DNA of 64,000 bases from contig JAHEWK010000001.1 of assembly GCA_020740775.1 (NCBI GenBank), forward strand, positions 6,386,001-6,450,000, given 5' to 3'. Made by a program: the position numbers and the translations under genes. The notes beneath the pieces were generated by a model. The model was not told where the DNA came from and made no database searches. It saw only the letters and a list, made by a program, of their open reading frames with translations. Source of the stretch: Ilyonectria destructans (taxonomy: Eukaryota; Ascomycota; Sordariomycetes; Hypocreales; Nectriaceae). Of the stretch, positions 1 through 11,347 are shown piece after piece. Within the stretch, counting starts at the first letter, position 1; each line of letters opens with the position of its first letter.

Positions 1-701
1 AATATTATGAGCAAGCCAAGTTCAACTATTACGCTGGTCTTGGAATTGCCCAAGATCGATACTATAGCTTCATGGCTGGAGCGTCATCGGCACTTTCGTC
101 CATGACGGCTACGCCTACCCCCACCCCAACTCCAACCAACGTGGCCGAGTCTGCTTCTTCAATTGCGTCAGTGGCCTACGAGTCGGCAGCTTCTGCTCTT
201 TCTGCAGCTGGCAATGGCGTTGCGTCGGCTGCTCAGGCAGTGGACGACTCCGTTTCCTCCGTTGTTGATGCTGCGAACGAGCAAATCTCGAATGCTGGCA
301 TGGCCATTGCCGACACTTGGGGCAATGTCGTAGCGGAAATCAGTGCGCAGGTCTATGGAGAGCCGACACACACTGCACAGATTGCTTGGTATGAGCATAT
401 CTTCAGTGACATTGGTTCTTATGCCGCTGCAGCAACTGACGCTGTAACAAACAAGGCAAACTCTGCTTCGGACTCTGCTGCCACCGTCGCCGGTGACGCG
501 TCGAAGCAATACGAGGCGGTGAATGAGCTTGTATCAGAGCTCATTAGTGGGAAGGAACCATCCTTCTCTGAAAGTGTCCTCTCAAGACTACATGCAGCCT
601 ATACCACGGCGGCTGCAAGTGTCGAGAATCTGGCCAGCGCAGCGAGCCAGGCGACAGAGGCAGTTAAAGAGAAGGTCCAGAACATCAGGGACGAATTGTA
701 A
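1..701 (+). CDS. 3' end of an Ala/Ser-rich conserved-type protein, function unknown (5' partial)
   Basis: The reading frame is open from the left edge (frame starting at base 3) through the first visible Met at 72 to the TAA at 699-701, so the gene starts outside the window. I do not recognise a domain. The visible part begins with a Tyr-rich stretch (YYEQAKFNYYAG...), then a short Thr-Pro repeat. About 180 residues follow that are dominated by Ala, Ser, Val and Asn in long amphipathic helices with recurrent A-x-x-A spacing, ending in a charged KEKVQNIRDEL tail. The composition resembles LEA-like or membrane-surface amphipathic proteins, but that is only a compositional likeness. No signal peptide can be judged because the N terminus is missing. 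Real coding sequence is likely from the long open frame and consistent composition; function is open. Confidence 0.7.
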   Translation, partial: YYEQAKFNYYAGLGIAQDRYYSFMAGASSALSSMTATPTPTPTPTNVAESASSIASVAYESAASALSAAGNGVASAAQAVDDSVSSVVDAANEQISNAGMAIADTWGNVVAEISAQVYGEPTHTAQIAWYEHIFSDIGSYAAAATDAVTNKANSASDSAATVAGDASKQYEAVNELVSELISGKEPSFSESVLSRLHAAYTTAAASVENLASAASQATEAVKEKVQNIRDEL

Positions 702-3260
702 GGAGGAGAACTGAGGCTGAAGTGAAGCCACGCTCTTTTGGACGATACCCAAGTTGATATGACGATCGTTTGATGCCATATTTTGAGGACGAGATGAAAA
801 TGACATTTGAGGAGAAGGGCAGGGAGGTTTGACAGCGGGAGTTACCGACAGGGATGGAATAATGGGTGTGATTGATGGGACTTGGACGTCGTTCGTGATT
901 GGCGGTGGACAAGAGGTTGTACTCTGCCATGACAGCCCTCGAGATGTGTTTACGGCGACACCGAGACCAACCCATGTGACCACAAGGAGGAGGGGGGTAA
1001 ACCTGGTTGTATGGAGCAAGATCTGAGAGACCGCTATGCCGGCTCAGGAGGCACCAATGGGCTGGGCTCGAGGTGCATATGCCCTTGATTGTTTTGATAT
1101 TCTATGCGGCGTCAGGTGGGGGTTTGGTGCTGGGCTGTGATAGGCAACACAGGCATGGCTCTGAGCACACGCTCCCAAGATATCCCTGAGATACGATAAT
1201 CTGATGTTTTTGTTTTTGCTTCTTACCCGAACGTCCACGAACGAGCTCCCTCTTGTGATTCATGTGTCAGACCATGCCCTTAAGCGAAGGACCTCTCCTC
1301 CGCATCCTCGGTTATCGCGGTTTGGGCTGTGGTATGACCGCCGAGAGGGACGCTTTCCAACGCTGTGGAACCACCTGTTTTGGTAACCCTGAGCTTCGGG
1401 GTCCTAGTGAACATGGTCGATGCAGTTATCCTGCTGCCTAAACAGTTTAGCCCGTCATGGTGCAGCGATGACGAGCCACGGTCCCTTGTGATTTGATGCT
1501 GGGTCCTGGAGGATCGGCAATGCGTCGATTCATTCAAGGTAATTAACTATTAGGAGAGGCTTTTAACAGGCTTTCGATAAGGTTAATATGTGGGCATCCG
1601 TTTCAACAGCACCCGTGTGAGCCCTTCTGACGATAGGTACAGTCCGTTTAAGGAAGAGGGGGGGACCGAGTGTGGTCCGTCCAACAGCCGCATCCCCGCG
1701 CGGCGCTTGAGTGGAAGAAGTTGGACATTCTGGACCTTCGGAGCTTTCTCAGCGGGTGGGGTGTCGTTCACGAGCCAATGGCATGAGCAACACAGGCGAC
1801 AGGGTGTGGGAAGATGGCATTGGTTGTTCTGTCCCAGCATTTGGGAGACGGCCGACAGGGAAGCTCCAACGGAACGTTGTATCTCGCAGCGCCGGCGGGG
1901 GGAACACCCAATTGATGGCGTGGTGACTACGGGACCAGCGTCGTACTCTGGGACGAGGAGGAGGGAAGCTGAGGTGGCGGTTCGTCTCATTGTTCCCCTG
2001 GCAGCATGGGCACAGGGATGGGGCCGGGGAACAGGGAAGGGGATGAAGCTTGGAGGCGGAGGTGGATGTGGATAGGATAGACCTTGACCGACACCCGGGC
2101 TAGCGAGTGGTGATGGATGTGAGGGATTAGAAAAGTTTTTGGATTGGATTGGAGACAAGTATTGAAATGAGGCTAGACTTACAGCGTAGAATGCTGCTCG
2201 GGGAGGTGCCGAGGTTGGTTGTGACGGTTGATGGGGTGTTTTATGTAAAGGAAATATAACTGCTGTGGATGTCGCCATACATGTTCTTTCTGTACGAGTC
2301 GTATCATTCCTCAAACTAAGCCCTACTGCTCTCCGGCGAAACGCCAGAACCTTCGGAAGCACACACACACACACGCACAAGAGTCTCGGCATCGAGCACC
2401 AAGAAATTGCAACGGTAGCGCAGGGTCGATGTCGATCTCTCCCATGGCGTCTTAGGCCAAGAAGGTCAGTGTGCGTCCAGTCTCGCATCCCGCGACCAGC
2501 ACCTTGTCGCCCGTGGGGGAAGCCCAAGCGGCTTACGCAGGACGGAGTCCCCGAGGGGAACGGGGGCTTGCTGTAGCGCGACGCCCCAGGCCCTTATCGG
2601 AGCTAGCGCCCTGTACGCTGGGGGGAGGCGCTCTGGGGATGAGGCTATTTTGCAGCCTCTCGGCGCAACTCTTAGCCTCTTGCGCGGGGAGCAGCTCCGG
2701 GCGTTGACGTCGTGCGTGCCCCTCCACGGCGGGACAGTTGCAGTCGAGGTCGAGTCGAGGTCGAGCAGGGTCAGACATGGCAATCAATAATCAGGGTCTC
2801 CATTGGCCTGCAAAGGGGAACCAAACATGGACTGGACCCCAGTCCTTGAACGTCGCCGTCAATCTTCTCCATATCGGGTATGCTGGTCCGCGGTCTCGAA
2901 AGCCAACGAAAGCCCGCGAGAAAACCCCCCATGGAAGAAATTCCACGCGACAGCCATGAAGACACGGATATGTACGTTGTACGCCACCAAAGCGCCTCTC
3001 TCGTCGACCCCGAGCTGTCGTCCTGCGAATTGGGTCATCTTCTCGAGAACCAGCCCTTGCTTGGCATCAGCAGCACCGACTTCTCTCATCCCGGGCGTGG
3101 ATTACGTGCGACACCCATGTGCTGCCGTGTCTCTCCATGCGGGACCTGGATCGCCGAGGTGTAGATAGGCGGCATGTGGACTGTACTCCGTACGTCGTAT
3201 AGATATGGAGACTTGAAGTAGTAGTATGGGAGCTACAGCGATAGGGCGGATCGGCGCCCG
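702..3260. other. Intergenic region without a supportable gene
   Basis: Open frames on both strands here are short or low-complexity, such as a Pro/His/Ser-rich frame on the minus strand at 1583-2527, and none shows a recognisable domain or convincing splice structure. A (CA)n microsatellite lies at about 2359-2378. The distal end acts as upstream sequence for the amino-acid permease. Confidence 0.5.
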
Positions 3261-3268
3261 TATATAAA
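3261..3268 (+). promoter_or_regulatory. TATA box of the amino-acid permease
   Basis: TATATAAA lies about 316 nt upstream of the permease ATG, in otherwise GC-rich sequence and on the coding strand. This implies a leader of roughly 280 nt. That leader carries a short upstream reading frame (3464-3523, 19 codons plus stop). Confidence 0.45.
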
Positions 3269-3463
3269 GCTCGCCGATGGTCCGGCCGTTGGTTCCCCTA
3301 GGCTCCTTGGCTCTGCATTCCTCTCTTGGCATTCTGGGCGCGTCGGTTTGTGTTACCAAGTCGCCATTTTGAGACATTGTTTCTGGGAAATAGCCAGAGC
3401 GCACGAGAAAAGAAACCACGACTGCGACAACCACGCGCACAGTCTAGCCTCGCCTTACGGCCC

Positions 3464-3523
3464 ATGGAATTCTTCGCCATTTTCTTTCCCTCTTCAAATC
3501 TCTCCATTGAGAGACAGCGATAG
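3464..3523 (+). promoter_or_regulatory. Upstream ORF in the permease leader (19 codons)
   Basis: ATG at 3464 opens a frame ending in TAG at 3521-3523, 60 nt before the permease start and downstream of the TATA box. It could modulate translation, as uORFs do in several fungal nutrient genes; there is no direct evidence that it is translated. Confidence 0.3.
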
Positions 3524-3583
3524 TCTCTCTTTCGAACCTCATCCAACTCAAACGTCAACGGCCACTCCTCGATTGGACCTGCG

Positions 3584-5475
3584 ATGGCTTCAACCGGCAT
3601 CTCCTCGACGCCGCCGGTGTACTCGTCCGACCACGAGAAGAGAGGCGGCGGCGAAAAAGGCGGCGGCGAATCGCTTCCCTCACCTATCGATGACCTTCAC
3701 ATGACACTTTCCCACACGGCCAACAAAGATGCCACCCACCGCAAGCTCAAAGCCCGCCATATCCAGCTCATTGGCATTGGTGGTACTATCGGCACTGCTC
3801 TTTATGTGCGTACTTATGAGATGAACTGGCTTTACTCCCCGTGAAATTGCGTTCCATGTGCTCATCGACGTCTGTCTTGTCGTCTTGCAGGTTCAAATCG
3901 GTAAAGGTCTGCTCAACGGAGGCCCTGCTAGCTTGTTCATCGCCTTCACAATCTGGTGCTCTTTTATCCTGGCCATCACCCTGTGCATGGCTGAGATGGT
4001 GACCTACCTACCTATTTCGTCCCCTTTTATTCGATTCGCTGGTCGCTATGTTGACGAGGCCTTTGGCTTTGCTGCTGGCTGGAACTTCTTCGTCTTCGAG
4101 GCCGTGCTTGTCCCCTTCGAGGTCACCGCGTGCAACCTGATCATCCATTTCTGGAGCGATGCCGTTCCAACAGGCGCCATCATTGCCATCATCATCGTAT
4201 TATATGCGCTCATCAATGTCCTCGCTGTGCAGTGGTACGGTGAAACTGAATTCTGGGCTGCCCTCGGAAAGGTCCTCCTCATCATCGGCCTCATCATCTT
4301 CACCTTCATCGTCATGGTCGGCGGAAACCCCCAACACGACGCTTTTGGGTTCCGGTATTGGAAAAATCCAGGTGCTTTTACAGAGCTGTACTACGAAGGC
4401 ACGCTGGGCCGCTTCCTCGGATTCCTCCAGTGTGTGATTCAAGCTTCCTTCACCATTGCCGGTCCCGACTACGTCTCCATGGCTGCTGGAGAGGCCGAGA
4501 ACCCGCGATCCATCATGCCCCGGGCCTTCAATGCCGTGTTCTACCGTCTCACAACATTCTTCGTCCTTGGATCTCTCTGCGTGGGAATCCTGGTTCCCTT
4601 CAACGACGCAGAGTTGTCAGCTGCCTTCAAGAATGCCGAGCCCGGTGCCGCAGCCTCACCCTACGTCGTCGCCATGAACCGACTTGGAATCCCAGTCCTT
4701 CCCCATATTGTCAACGCCATGGTATTGCTGTCTGCCTTTTCCGCCGGCAACTCTTACGTGTACTGCGCTTCGCGATCGCTCTATGGTCTTGCCCTGGAAG
4801 GAAAGGCGCCCAAGTTCTTCACCATTTGCACTCGGAATGGTGTTCCCCTCTACTGCGTGATTGTGGTTCTACTCATCGCCTTGCTTTCCTTCCTCCAGCT
4901 CTCCAACAACACTGCGGTTGTCCTGGATTGGTTCGTGTCCCTTGTTACCGCATCCCAGCTCATCAACTTCTCCTGCATGTGTGTGTCCTATCTGTGCTTC
5001 TACCGTGCGCTCAAAGCACAGGGAATCAGCCGAGATACGCTCCCCTACAAGTCTATCTTGATGCCCTACGCAGCTTATTATGGATTGGTCGGAACCTTCA
5101 TCATGACCTTTGTCGGAGGATATACCGTGTTTTTGCCCTTTGAGGGTTACTGGAACGTGCCGGACTTCCTCTTCTCGTGAGACAGACCCAAAGAACCATC
5201 AATGGACTCGACTGACGGCAATAGGTACACCATGGTTGGAGTCTTTCCTGTGCTCTACGTTGGATGGAAGTTGATCCACAAAACAAAAATCCATAAGCCT
5301 GAAGATGTTGACCTGAGGAAGGATCTTGATACCGTGGCGGAATACGAACAGAACTATGTCCCTCAACCACCATCGTGAGTTGAAACTTTTGATTCGAGAA
5401 GGAAGCAGAATAAAGAGAAGCTAACTATCATATAGGAGTTGGTTTGAGAAGATATTGGACAAACTGTTTGCCTAA
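3584..5475 (+). CDS. Amino-acid permease, fungal AAP/YAT family (APC superfamily)
   Basis: Plasma-membrane amino-acid/H+ symporter by family. Exons fitted from splice sites: 3584-3805, 3891-5176, 5225-5374 and 5436-5475, giving 565 residues, the usual AAP length. The first intron (GTGCGT...TTGCAG) joins the family's first-helix signature GTIGTALY to VQIGKGLLNGGPAS. Roughly twelve hydrophobic segments follow. The conserved loop region around FRYWKNPGAF, the ARSLYGLA-type segment (here ASRSLYGLALEGKAPKFF) and the cytosolic tail ending WFEKILDKLFA are all present. The last two introns have GTGAGA/ATAG and GTGAGT/ATAG borders, and only splicing restores the conserved tail. The hydrophilic N terminus is Gly/Lys-rich. 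Substrate cannot be told from sequence; broad-range or proline/GABA-type uptake are all possible. Leader uORF and TATA box are listed separately. Confidence 0.95.
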
Positions 5476-6928
5476 GGGAAAACAACCTATGGTGGCATGT
5501 TTCTTCTGCTGTGATTTCTGCATAGTAATTAGACAGAGCAAGCTGCTGGGGCACGCCTAACAGCTGCCTGAGCAAATAGAAGCCCAAATCTGTCCGGAGG
5601 CACCCGACTTCTACGAGTGAGGTTTGTGACACTTATTGAAACTCGCAAGGACACAATACTCCTTAATCCCTACATCTTATGGTGAGAATCCATTCTTCCA
5701 ATAAGCATCCACCATAGACCACTCCAAGCCCACGAATTGCCTTTGTTATTTACTCTTCCTATCTTCACACGTCATACATGACCCTGTGGTGTATTTGCTG
5801 GGCCACGGCTTCTTCTGGATGCCTTTCGTGTCCACGTTGGAGGGCACCCAACAGTCTCGGCCCCAACTAATAGCCCGAATGCATGGCTCCAAGCTCCAAA
5901 CATGGGGTGATGCAATAAGGTGGCTGCACATGGGGTGTACGTAACGGACAGGGAGGCACATGGTCGGTACTGATATCCTGACTGTTCGCCCGTTTGCTGT
6001 TTCTGCCAGAGGAGGTTGAGAATACAAAATGGTGGATTTCGTATTATAGGGACAATAATAAATGAGAGTCAAGAGAGATCATTAGGACTTGAAGAATGCG
6101 TCCCGAAGTTGTGTTTAGAAATGATCACGGGGGACCTCACGAGAGGGATGTCAGCGCAACTTGACAACCAAAACATGCTTTCAAGCAGGAGTATTCCTAC
6201 TCGCACACATACACATTGCTATTCACGCAAAGTTACAGATTCTATCAACCAAGCTTTAGCTACATGAATATACCCAGCATGCGAGCAGTCGAAGGGTGCA
6301 TTCTTAGGCCAGAAGCACAACAGTAATATTACATCTAGGCCACTAAATGAATGAAAATAGCTGTTAGGATATGTCCTAAGAACCAGTCTTATTAAATGTC
6401 TTTTCCTAAGCTACTATATTAGGCGCATTAAGAATAACACCTTCTAGAATTGGGTATGCACTCGAGTGTCCAAGTAGCAACGTGTATATGCCTGAATAGC
6501 AATCGAGATTCTTTAATAAGTAGCCAAGTGATTGATCGAAAATTGGCACTGCAAAGAATACTAATATGCGTGGATGATTTTGAAGGCAATCTGACTGTGA
6601 TTCAATATCCCTCGAAAAACATACGGACTAATTGAGGGGCCGGCGCAATGAATGACGACAAGTTCCCATGACGAGATGCTCGAACCTTTTCCAAAGTTAG
6701 ACCAATAGTTTTGGTGTGTATATTGAAACTTTGGTTGAATCACTGCTTCGATGTGGACTTTCTTGTCAGCGAGACATATTGTTTAGAAACAAACATTAAC
6801 TTTTATCCTACTTGCAATCTAAAACATTTCTATCCAAAATCTAGAACTCTTTTCCATTCTATCGCTCACGAATTGAGACTTGTGTTATGATGGACGGCTT
6901 AGTTCATAAACCTCCAAATTTTTGTCTC
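5476..6928. other. AT-rich intergenic spacer, no gene seen
   Basis: The spacer separates convergent genes (permease + and ABC transporter -). From about 6000 onward it is AT-rich with many in-frame stops in all frames, as in mutated or RIP-affected non-coding fungal DNA. No domain or repeat family was recognised. Confidence 0.5.
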
Positions 6929-9900
6929 TCAGGAACTCTGATTGTCTCCCTGAGACTCACTCTGCGATCCCCCAAGATGTTGCGCCGGGCCGCATTCAAG
7001 AACCTTGCCGTGGTCTAATCTCAGACACCAGTTTGCATCCTCCACCGCCTCAAGGCGATGGGCAATTGTGATGACTGTACTCTTGGACAATTCCTCTCTC
7101 AAGATACGCTGTACTCTGGCAGCGGTCGCGCGGTCGATGGACGCCGTAGCTTCATCTAGGATGACCAATCCGCTCCTCCGTAGGACCGCACGGCCGATGC
7201 CCACGAGTTGTCGTTGTCCTTGGCTGAGATTCTTGCCTCCGGCGTCAATTTGCGAGTAAAGACCCCATTCTTCACCAAGGACACGATGGATGGCGTTGTT
7301 ACATTCGACGTCGGTGAACTTGCCTTCCGGGTCAATGTTGTCACGCAAGGTTCCAGGGAACAGCGTTGGATCTTGCTGAATAAAGGTGACTCGGTTTCGC
7401 AGGGCTGTGCGGTTTACTTGAGACAGATCAATGCTTCCAATGGTGACTTGACCGTCGCAGGGTGCTTGAGTCGCTAGGAGGGCGTTGGCAATCGTCGACT
7501 TGCCGGATCCGGTGCGACCCAAGACAGCACATGTGGAGCCACCGGGAATCTCAAAAGAGACCTTGTCAAGGACGGAGGGGAGGTCATCGGCGTACTTGAA
7601 CGACATGGCATTGAAACAAACACTGTCGCATGGCCGTGGCCAGTCCTCAGGTGGCTCGACATCGCCAGTTGGTTCCTCAGGAATTCGGTTCAGGGCATTG
7701 ACACGTTCCAACGAAACCGCGTCGAGCTGCAGGGATGCGAACCTTTCGCAGAGCTGTTGAACAGCGCTCATCGCAACAGTAGTCTGAGTCAAGACGAAAC
7801 CAACTGCACTCGCGGGTGTGCCGTACCACACCATGAACAGGATCAAGATGGCGCGCATACAGGCTGAAGAAGTGCCTAGTCTGAAGTCCAGCCAAAACGC
7901 CATGCTCCAGAAGAAGTGATCTTGTTTCTGAAAGTCATCCACGGCGTCCAAGTGTCTGTCTTGGAAGTGACCCTCGACCCGCAACGCGCGGATGGTCACG
8001 AGGCCGTCTTGCATGACGCCGATGTTGGCGATGATTGGGGTCAAATATCTCATTTCCATGCGGCGCAGACACCGGGAGACCGGCACGTAAATTCGGAAAA
8101 AGTATACAAAGAGCAATGCGACGCAGATGAGGATGATGATCAGTGATGGCTGGTGAGACATGATGGCGACCAGACTAAGGATCAGGGCGATCAGGTTGTA
8201 CACGAAGGACTCCAGAGGAGACAGAATGCCGCCATCAACCATGCCCATATCAGCAATCAGGCGGTTCTTCAGCTGACTTGTCGGAGTGATGTCGTGGTAG
8301 CGGAACGAAGCTTTGCTAACCTTCTCAATAGCGATCCTGAACAGGCCACGCGCAGCGTTGATGCTGATGCGGGCTAGGAGGAGCTGGGCGATGCCATAGG
8401 ATACAATTTGCGCACCAGAGAGGCCGGCTAAGACATAAATCCACGGCTTGGGTTGCTGGCTAGGGTTGGGAAGGCCCCAGTAACTGCTAATCATGACCTC
8501 GGAGGTGTTGGCGGATTCGTTGCCCCAAGCCTCGAGGAGGCGCGCTCTGGCGATGTCGCAGTATCGAGATAGGCCATAGAAAATAGCCAAGAAGGCCCAG
8601 AGATGCCATCCGCCAGCCGTCATGTACTTGACATAGATCGACAGAGGAACCCCGCCAGTCTCAGACGGCTCCTCTGGGGCCTCCTTTGTGCCTGCGATGT
8701 CACCCGGCTGGTCATCCTGGATTGTCTCATGGGTTTGAGCGCCGACGTGTCCGGAGTCGGAATGACGAGGGTGGGTAAGTTCAGATTGTAGCTCGAGCAG
8801 AGACAAGACGTGCGCACGACCGTCGGCAATATCAATAACTTGATCCGAATGTCGAAGAACCAGGTCATCACGGTGCGTAACCATGACGATAGTCCGGCCT
8901 TCTGCCAAAGGACCACAGAGGAAGCGCTTTACAATGATGGTAGCAGTATCGTGATCTAGGGGGGCGAGGGGGTCGTCGAGAAGGAGAATGCGGCATTGGC
9001 TGTAAACTGCCCGAGCGAGAGCAACGCGTGCCTTTTGACCCCCAGAAAGACCGATGCCTCCCTCTTCCAGCTTGGTCTGGTCTCCCTTGGGGAAAATAGC
9101 AAGATCGGGAACCAAGGCACAGGCATTGAGCACCTCGCGATATCGGACCGGATCATATCCCTGGTGGAAGAGGATGTTCTCACGGATGGTCTTGTTCTGA
9201 AGCCAAGGAAGTTGCTGTGCGTATGCGACTGGCTCGTCAGGCCTGGAGAAATGGCCACCCCGGTGCTCCATCTCGTTGAGCATGGCAAGGAGAAGGCTGG
9301 ATTTTCCGGAGCCGACCTTTCCTCGGATGACATGTAGACCCGTGGTGAACTTGAGAGTGAGATCACGAAGAACCAAGTGATCCGTAGAGGGCCGAGAGAA
9401 AGATGCACCGGAGAACTCAAAGTCCTTGCTGGCCGGGGTGTTGGACTCCTCATCCCTATCTGGCTCCGACATGTACTTGTTGACACGCTCGACTGGGATG
9501 GTCGCCTTCCAGTATGCCGAGATAAGGTCGAATGCCTCCTTGACACTGGACTCCAAGTGACCAAAGAGCTGCAGCGACGGCCAGATGACGTCGTTGGGAA
9601 GACCCTGTCCAAGGATGAGAGTGTACAAGGTAATACTAGCGAGAGGGTACATTGCGCCACCAAGGACGTTAACCGAGGAGATTGCCGCACCAACATGGGA
9701 AATCTGAAGCCGTTTGGCCATCTCCAGGTCTCGGAATTTCATGATCCTACTACTCCATGACGATGTCCAGCCGTTAAGCTTGAGGGGTCGGCTAGCCTCA
9801 ACGAAGTGCGACACCGCCTGGGCACGCCTGTCAGAATGAGCCGCTCTCGCGCGCTCGAGCTTGATAGACTCGCGAACAAGCAAGGAGTTGAAAGAGAGAA

Positions 9901-11347
9901 AGAAAACCATCAGCCCAAAACCGATGCACGACGGCCATCCCATGATGTCGATGAGGTAGTACACGGTGAAGATGACCTTGATGGGCTGGGAGATGACCTT
10001 GGAGAATTCCCAGAATCGTTGGGAAATTTCGTAAGTATCTCCACGGACCAGGTTGACGACTTTTGCGTTGGAGGCGGACTGGGCCTGACCGTCGTTGTTA
10101 GAAGCCTTGGCCTTCTTGCGACGACAAACCCGAGAAAAGAACCTCGAAAACTTGTTGGAAGATTGCAGAGACTCAGGATAGGCATCGGGGGCAGCAGGAT
10201 CCTTTTCTGTGCTTTCGGACCCAGGCACGGCTCGGGTCAGGAGCTTTCCAAACAATCCGATAAAGGTTTCTCCGCGAGATCTCTCGTACGCCTTGCGAGC
10301 GTACCATCCAGCCGAGGTCTTTGAGACTTGGCGGATGGAATCGATGCCCAGCATCACGACACACCAGAGGGCGGCCTCGGAGGGTTCGTCGTTATCAAGG
10401 GCGTTGTAAAGCTTGCTCGTCAACCGGATGCCAGACACCTCGGAAACCTTTTCAACTACAGAGAGAGCTGTGGCGAGAAAGAGATCCAGCCCATTGGCTT
10501 CGATGAGGCAGGGTAGAAGCTTGCCTTCAAGCTCGCGGAAGGCCATGTACAACCGGGTGTGCTGGAACTCGAAGGGAAGTTGCCACACATCCTCGACGGT
10601 GATCTCTCGGTTCTTAGCCGCGAATGCCAGAGGATAGACCCAAGACATGGTCCAGAATTGGAAGAGAGTGAGGTTGTCTTCTGGGCTGCGAAGGTGGTTG
10701 GATGAAGGGAGGCGTGGGTTTCCGATGTCCGAGATATCCCACGATGGGTCCCGTAGAGGCATGTTTCCAATTATGATGATGGCGAGAGAAGTGAGAATGG
10801 CTCTGGAGGCATGAATGGAACCTGAGATTTGGATTCTAGGATCCAGGAAGTGAACCGCGTAGATGGCCAAGCTCGAGAACAGAAGCAGCAGATATTGGAG
10901 CAGGAGGAGTTTTGGAGTCTTCGTCGGGCGATCAACCGAGGTGATGAGTGTGGCCACGAGCCATGGAACAGTCTCAAGCATGAAGATCGGACGACCGGGA
11001 TTAAGAATAACGCAGACAATGGATAGGGCCAGTCCGATAAAGCAGATGATTTCGAGACAGAGGGTCGAGGCGGTCCAGCGCCTGCCCTTGCGAGGTTGCG
11101 GAGCATCCTCTTGGGCGAATGGCTTCAACCAACGGGGCAATAGCTTGTCGAACTTGTTACGGCCGGCATATATGATGAGTGTAACAAGGGACAGGACAGC
11201 CAGGGCGAGGGTAATGCGGGTGTCAGGTCCTGAAACTGCACCGGCACGGATTCGCTGAAGGAGTTGCTGACGAGAACCAAATGGAGTGAGAGGAACCTGG
11301 AGTTGTCCAGGCTCCTCCAGGGCATTAGCGAAGTGAGCAGAAGCCAT
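6929..11347 (-). CDS. ABC transporter, ABCC (MRP-type) full transporter
   Basis: ATP-driven exporter or vacuolar pump for organic anions, conjugates or drugs by family. A single uninterrupted frame gives 1472 residues. Several N-terminal hydrophobic helices (about residues 45-200) precede TMD1 (about 280-600). NBD1 has Walker A GKVGSGKSS near residue 676, signature LSGGQKARVALARA near 767 and Walker B ending LLLDDPLAPLD, where the usual catalytic Glu is Asp, the degenerate site typical of ABCC proteins. TMD2 covers about 890-1190. NBD2 has Walker A GRTGSGKST near 1279, signature LSQGQRQ near 1375 and Walker B VILDEATASID with the catalytic Glu intact. The order TMD-NBD-TMD-NBD and the NBD asymmetry identify ABCC. 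The neighbouring genes do not identify a substrate. The start at 11347 gives the first Met of the frame, followed by a plausible short cytosolic N terminus. Confidence 0.95.
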   Translation of the reverse strand: MASAHFANALEEPGQLQVPLTPFGSRQQLLQRIRAGAVSGPDTRITLALAVLSLVTLIIYAGRNKFDKLLPRWLKPFAQEDAPQPRKGRRWTASTLCLEIICFIGLALSIVCVILNPGRPIFMLETVPWLVATLITSVDRPTKTPKLLLLQYLLLLFSSLAIYAVHFLDPRIQISGSIHASRAILTSLAIIIIGNMPLRDPSWDISDIGNPRLPSSNHLRSPEDNLTLFQFWTMSWVYPLAFAAKNREITVEDVWQLPFEFQHTRLYMAFRELEGKLLPCLIEANGLDLFLATALSVVEKVSEVSGIRLTSKLYNALDNDEPSEAALWCVVMLGIDSIRQVSKTSAGWYARKAYERSRGETFIGLFGKLLTRAVPGSESTEKDPAAPDAYPESLQSSNKFSRFFSRVCRRKKAKASNNDGQAQSASNAKVVNLVRGDTYEISQRFWEFSKVISQPIKVIFTVYYLIDIMGWPSCIGFGLMVFFLSFNSLLVRESIKLERARAAHSDRRAQAVSHFVEASRPLKLNGWTSSWSSRIMKFRDLEMAKRLQISHVGAAISSVNVLGGAMYPLASITLYTLILGQGLPNDVIWPSLQLFGHLESSVKEAFDLISAYWKATIPVERVNKYMSEPDRDEESNTPASKDFEFSGASFSRPSTDHLVLRDLTLKFTTGLHVIRGKVGSGKSSLLLAMLNEMEHRGGHFSRPDEPVAYAQQLPWLQNKTIRENILFHQGYDPVRYREVLNACALVPDLAIFPKGDQTKLEEGGIGLSGGQKARVALARAVYSQCRILLLDDPLAPLDHDTATIIVKRFLCGPLAEGRTIVMVTHRDDLVLRHSDQVIDIADGRAHVLSLLELQSELTHPRHSDSGHVGAQTHETIQDDQPGDIAGTKEAPEEPSETGGVPLSIYVKYMTAGGWHLWAFLAIFYGLSRYCDIARARLLEAWGNESANTSEVMISSYWGLPNPSQQPKPWIYVLAGLSGAQIVSYGIAQLLLARISINAARGLFRIAIEKVSKASFRYHDITPTSQLKNRLIADMGMVDGGILSPLESFVYNLIALILSLVAIMSHQPSLIIILICVALLFVYFFRIYVPVSRCLRRMEMRYLTPIIANIGVMQDGLVTIRALRVEGHFQDRHLDAVDDFQKQDHFFWSMAFWLDFRLGTSSACMRAILILFMVWYGTPASAVGFVLTQTTVAMSAVQQLCERFASLQLDAVSLERVNALNRIPEEPTGDVEPPEDWPRPCDSVCFNAMSFKYADDLPSVLDKVSFEIPGGSTCAVLGRTGSGKSTIANALLATQAPCDGQVTIGSIDLSQVNRTALRNRVTFIQQDPTLFPGTLRDNIDPEGKFTDVECNNAIHRVLGEEWGLYSQIDAGGKNLSQGQRQLVGIGRAVLRRSGLVILDEATASIDRATAARVQRILREELSKSTVITIAHRLEAVEDANWCLRLDHGKVLECGPAQHLGGSQSESQGDNQSS

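Noticed and set aside
1583..2527. Minus-strand open frame of 314 codons
   Set aside because: Pro/His/Ser/Arg-rich translation of GC-rich DNA containing a (CA)n tract; no domain, no splice support, and overlapping open frames on the other strand.
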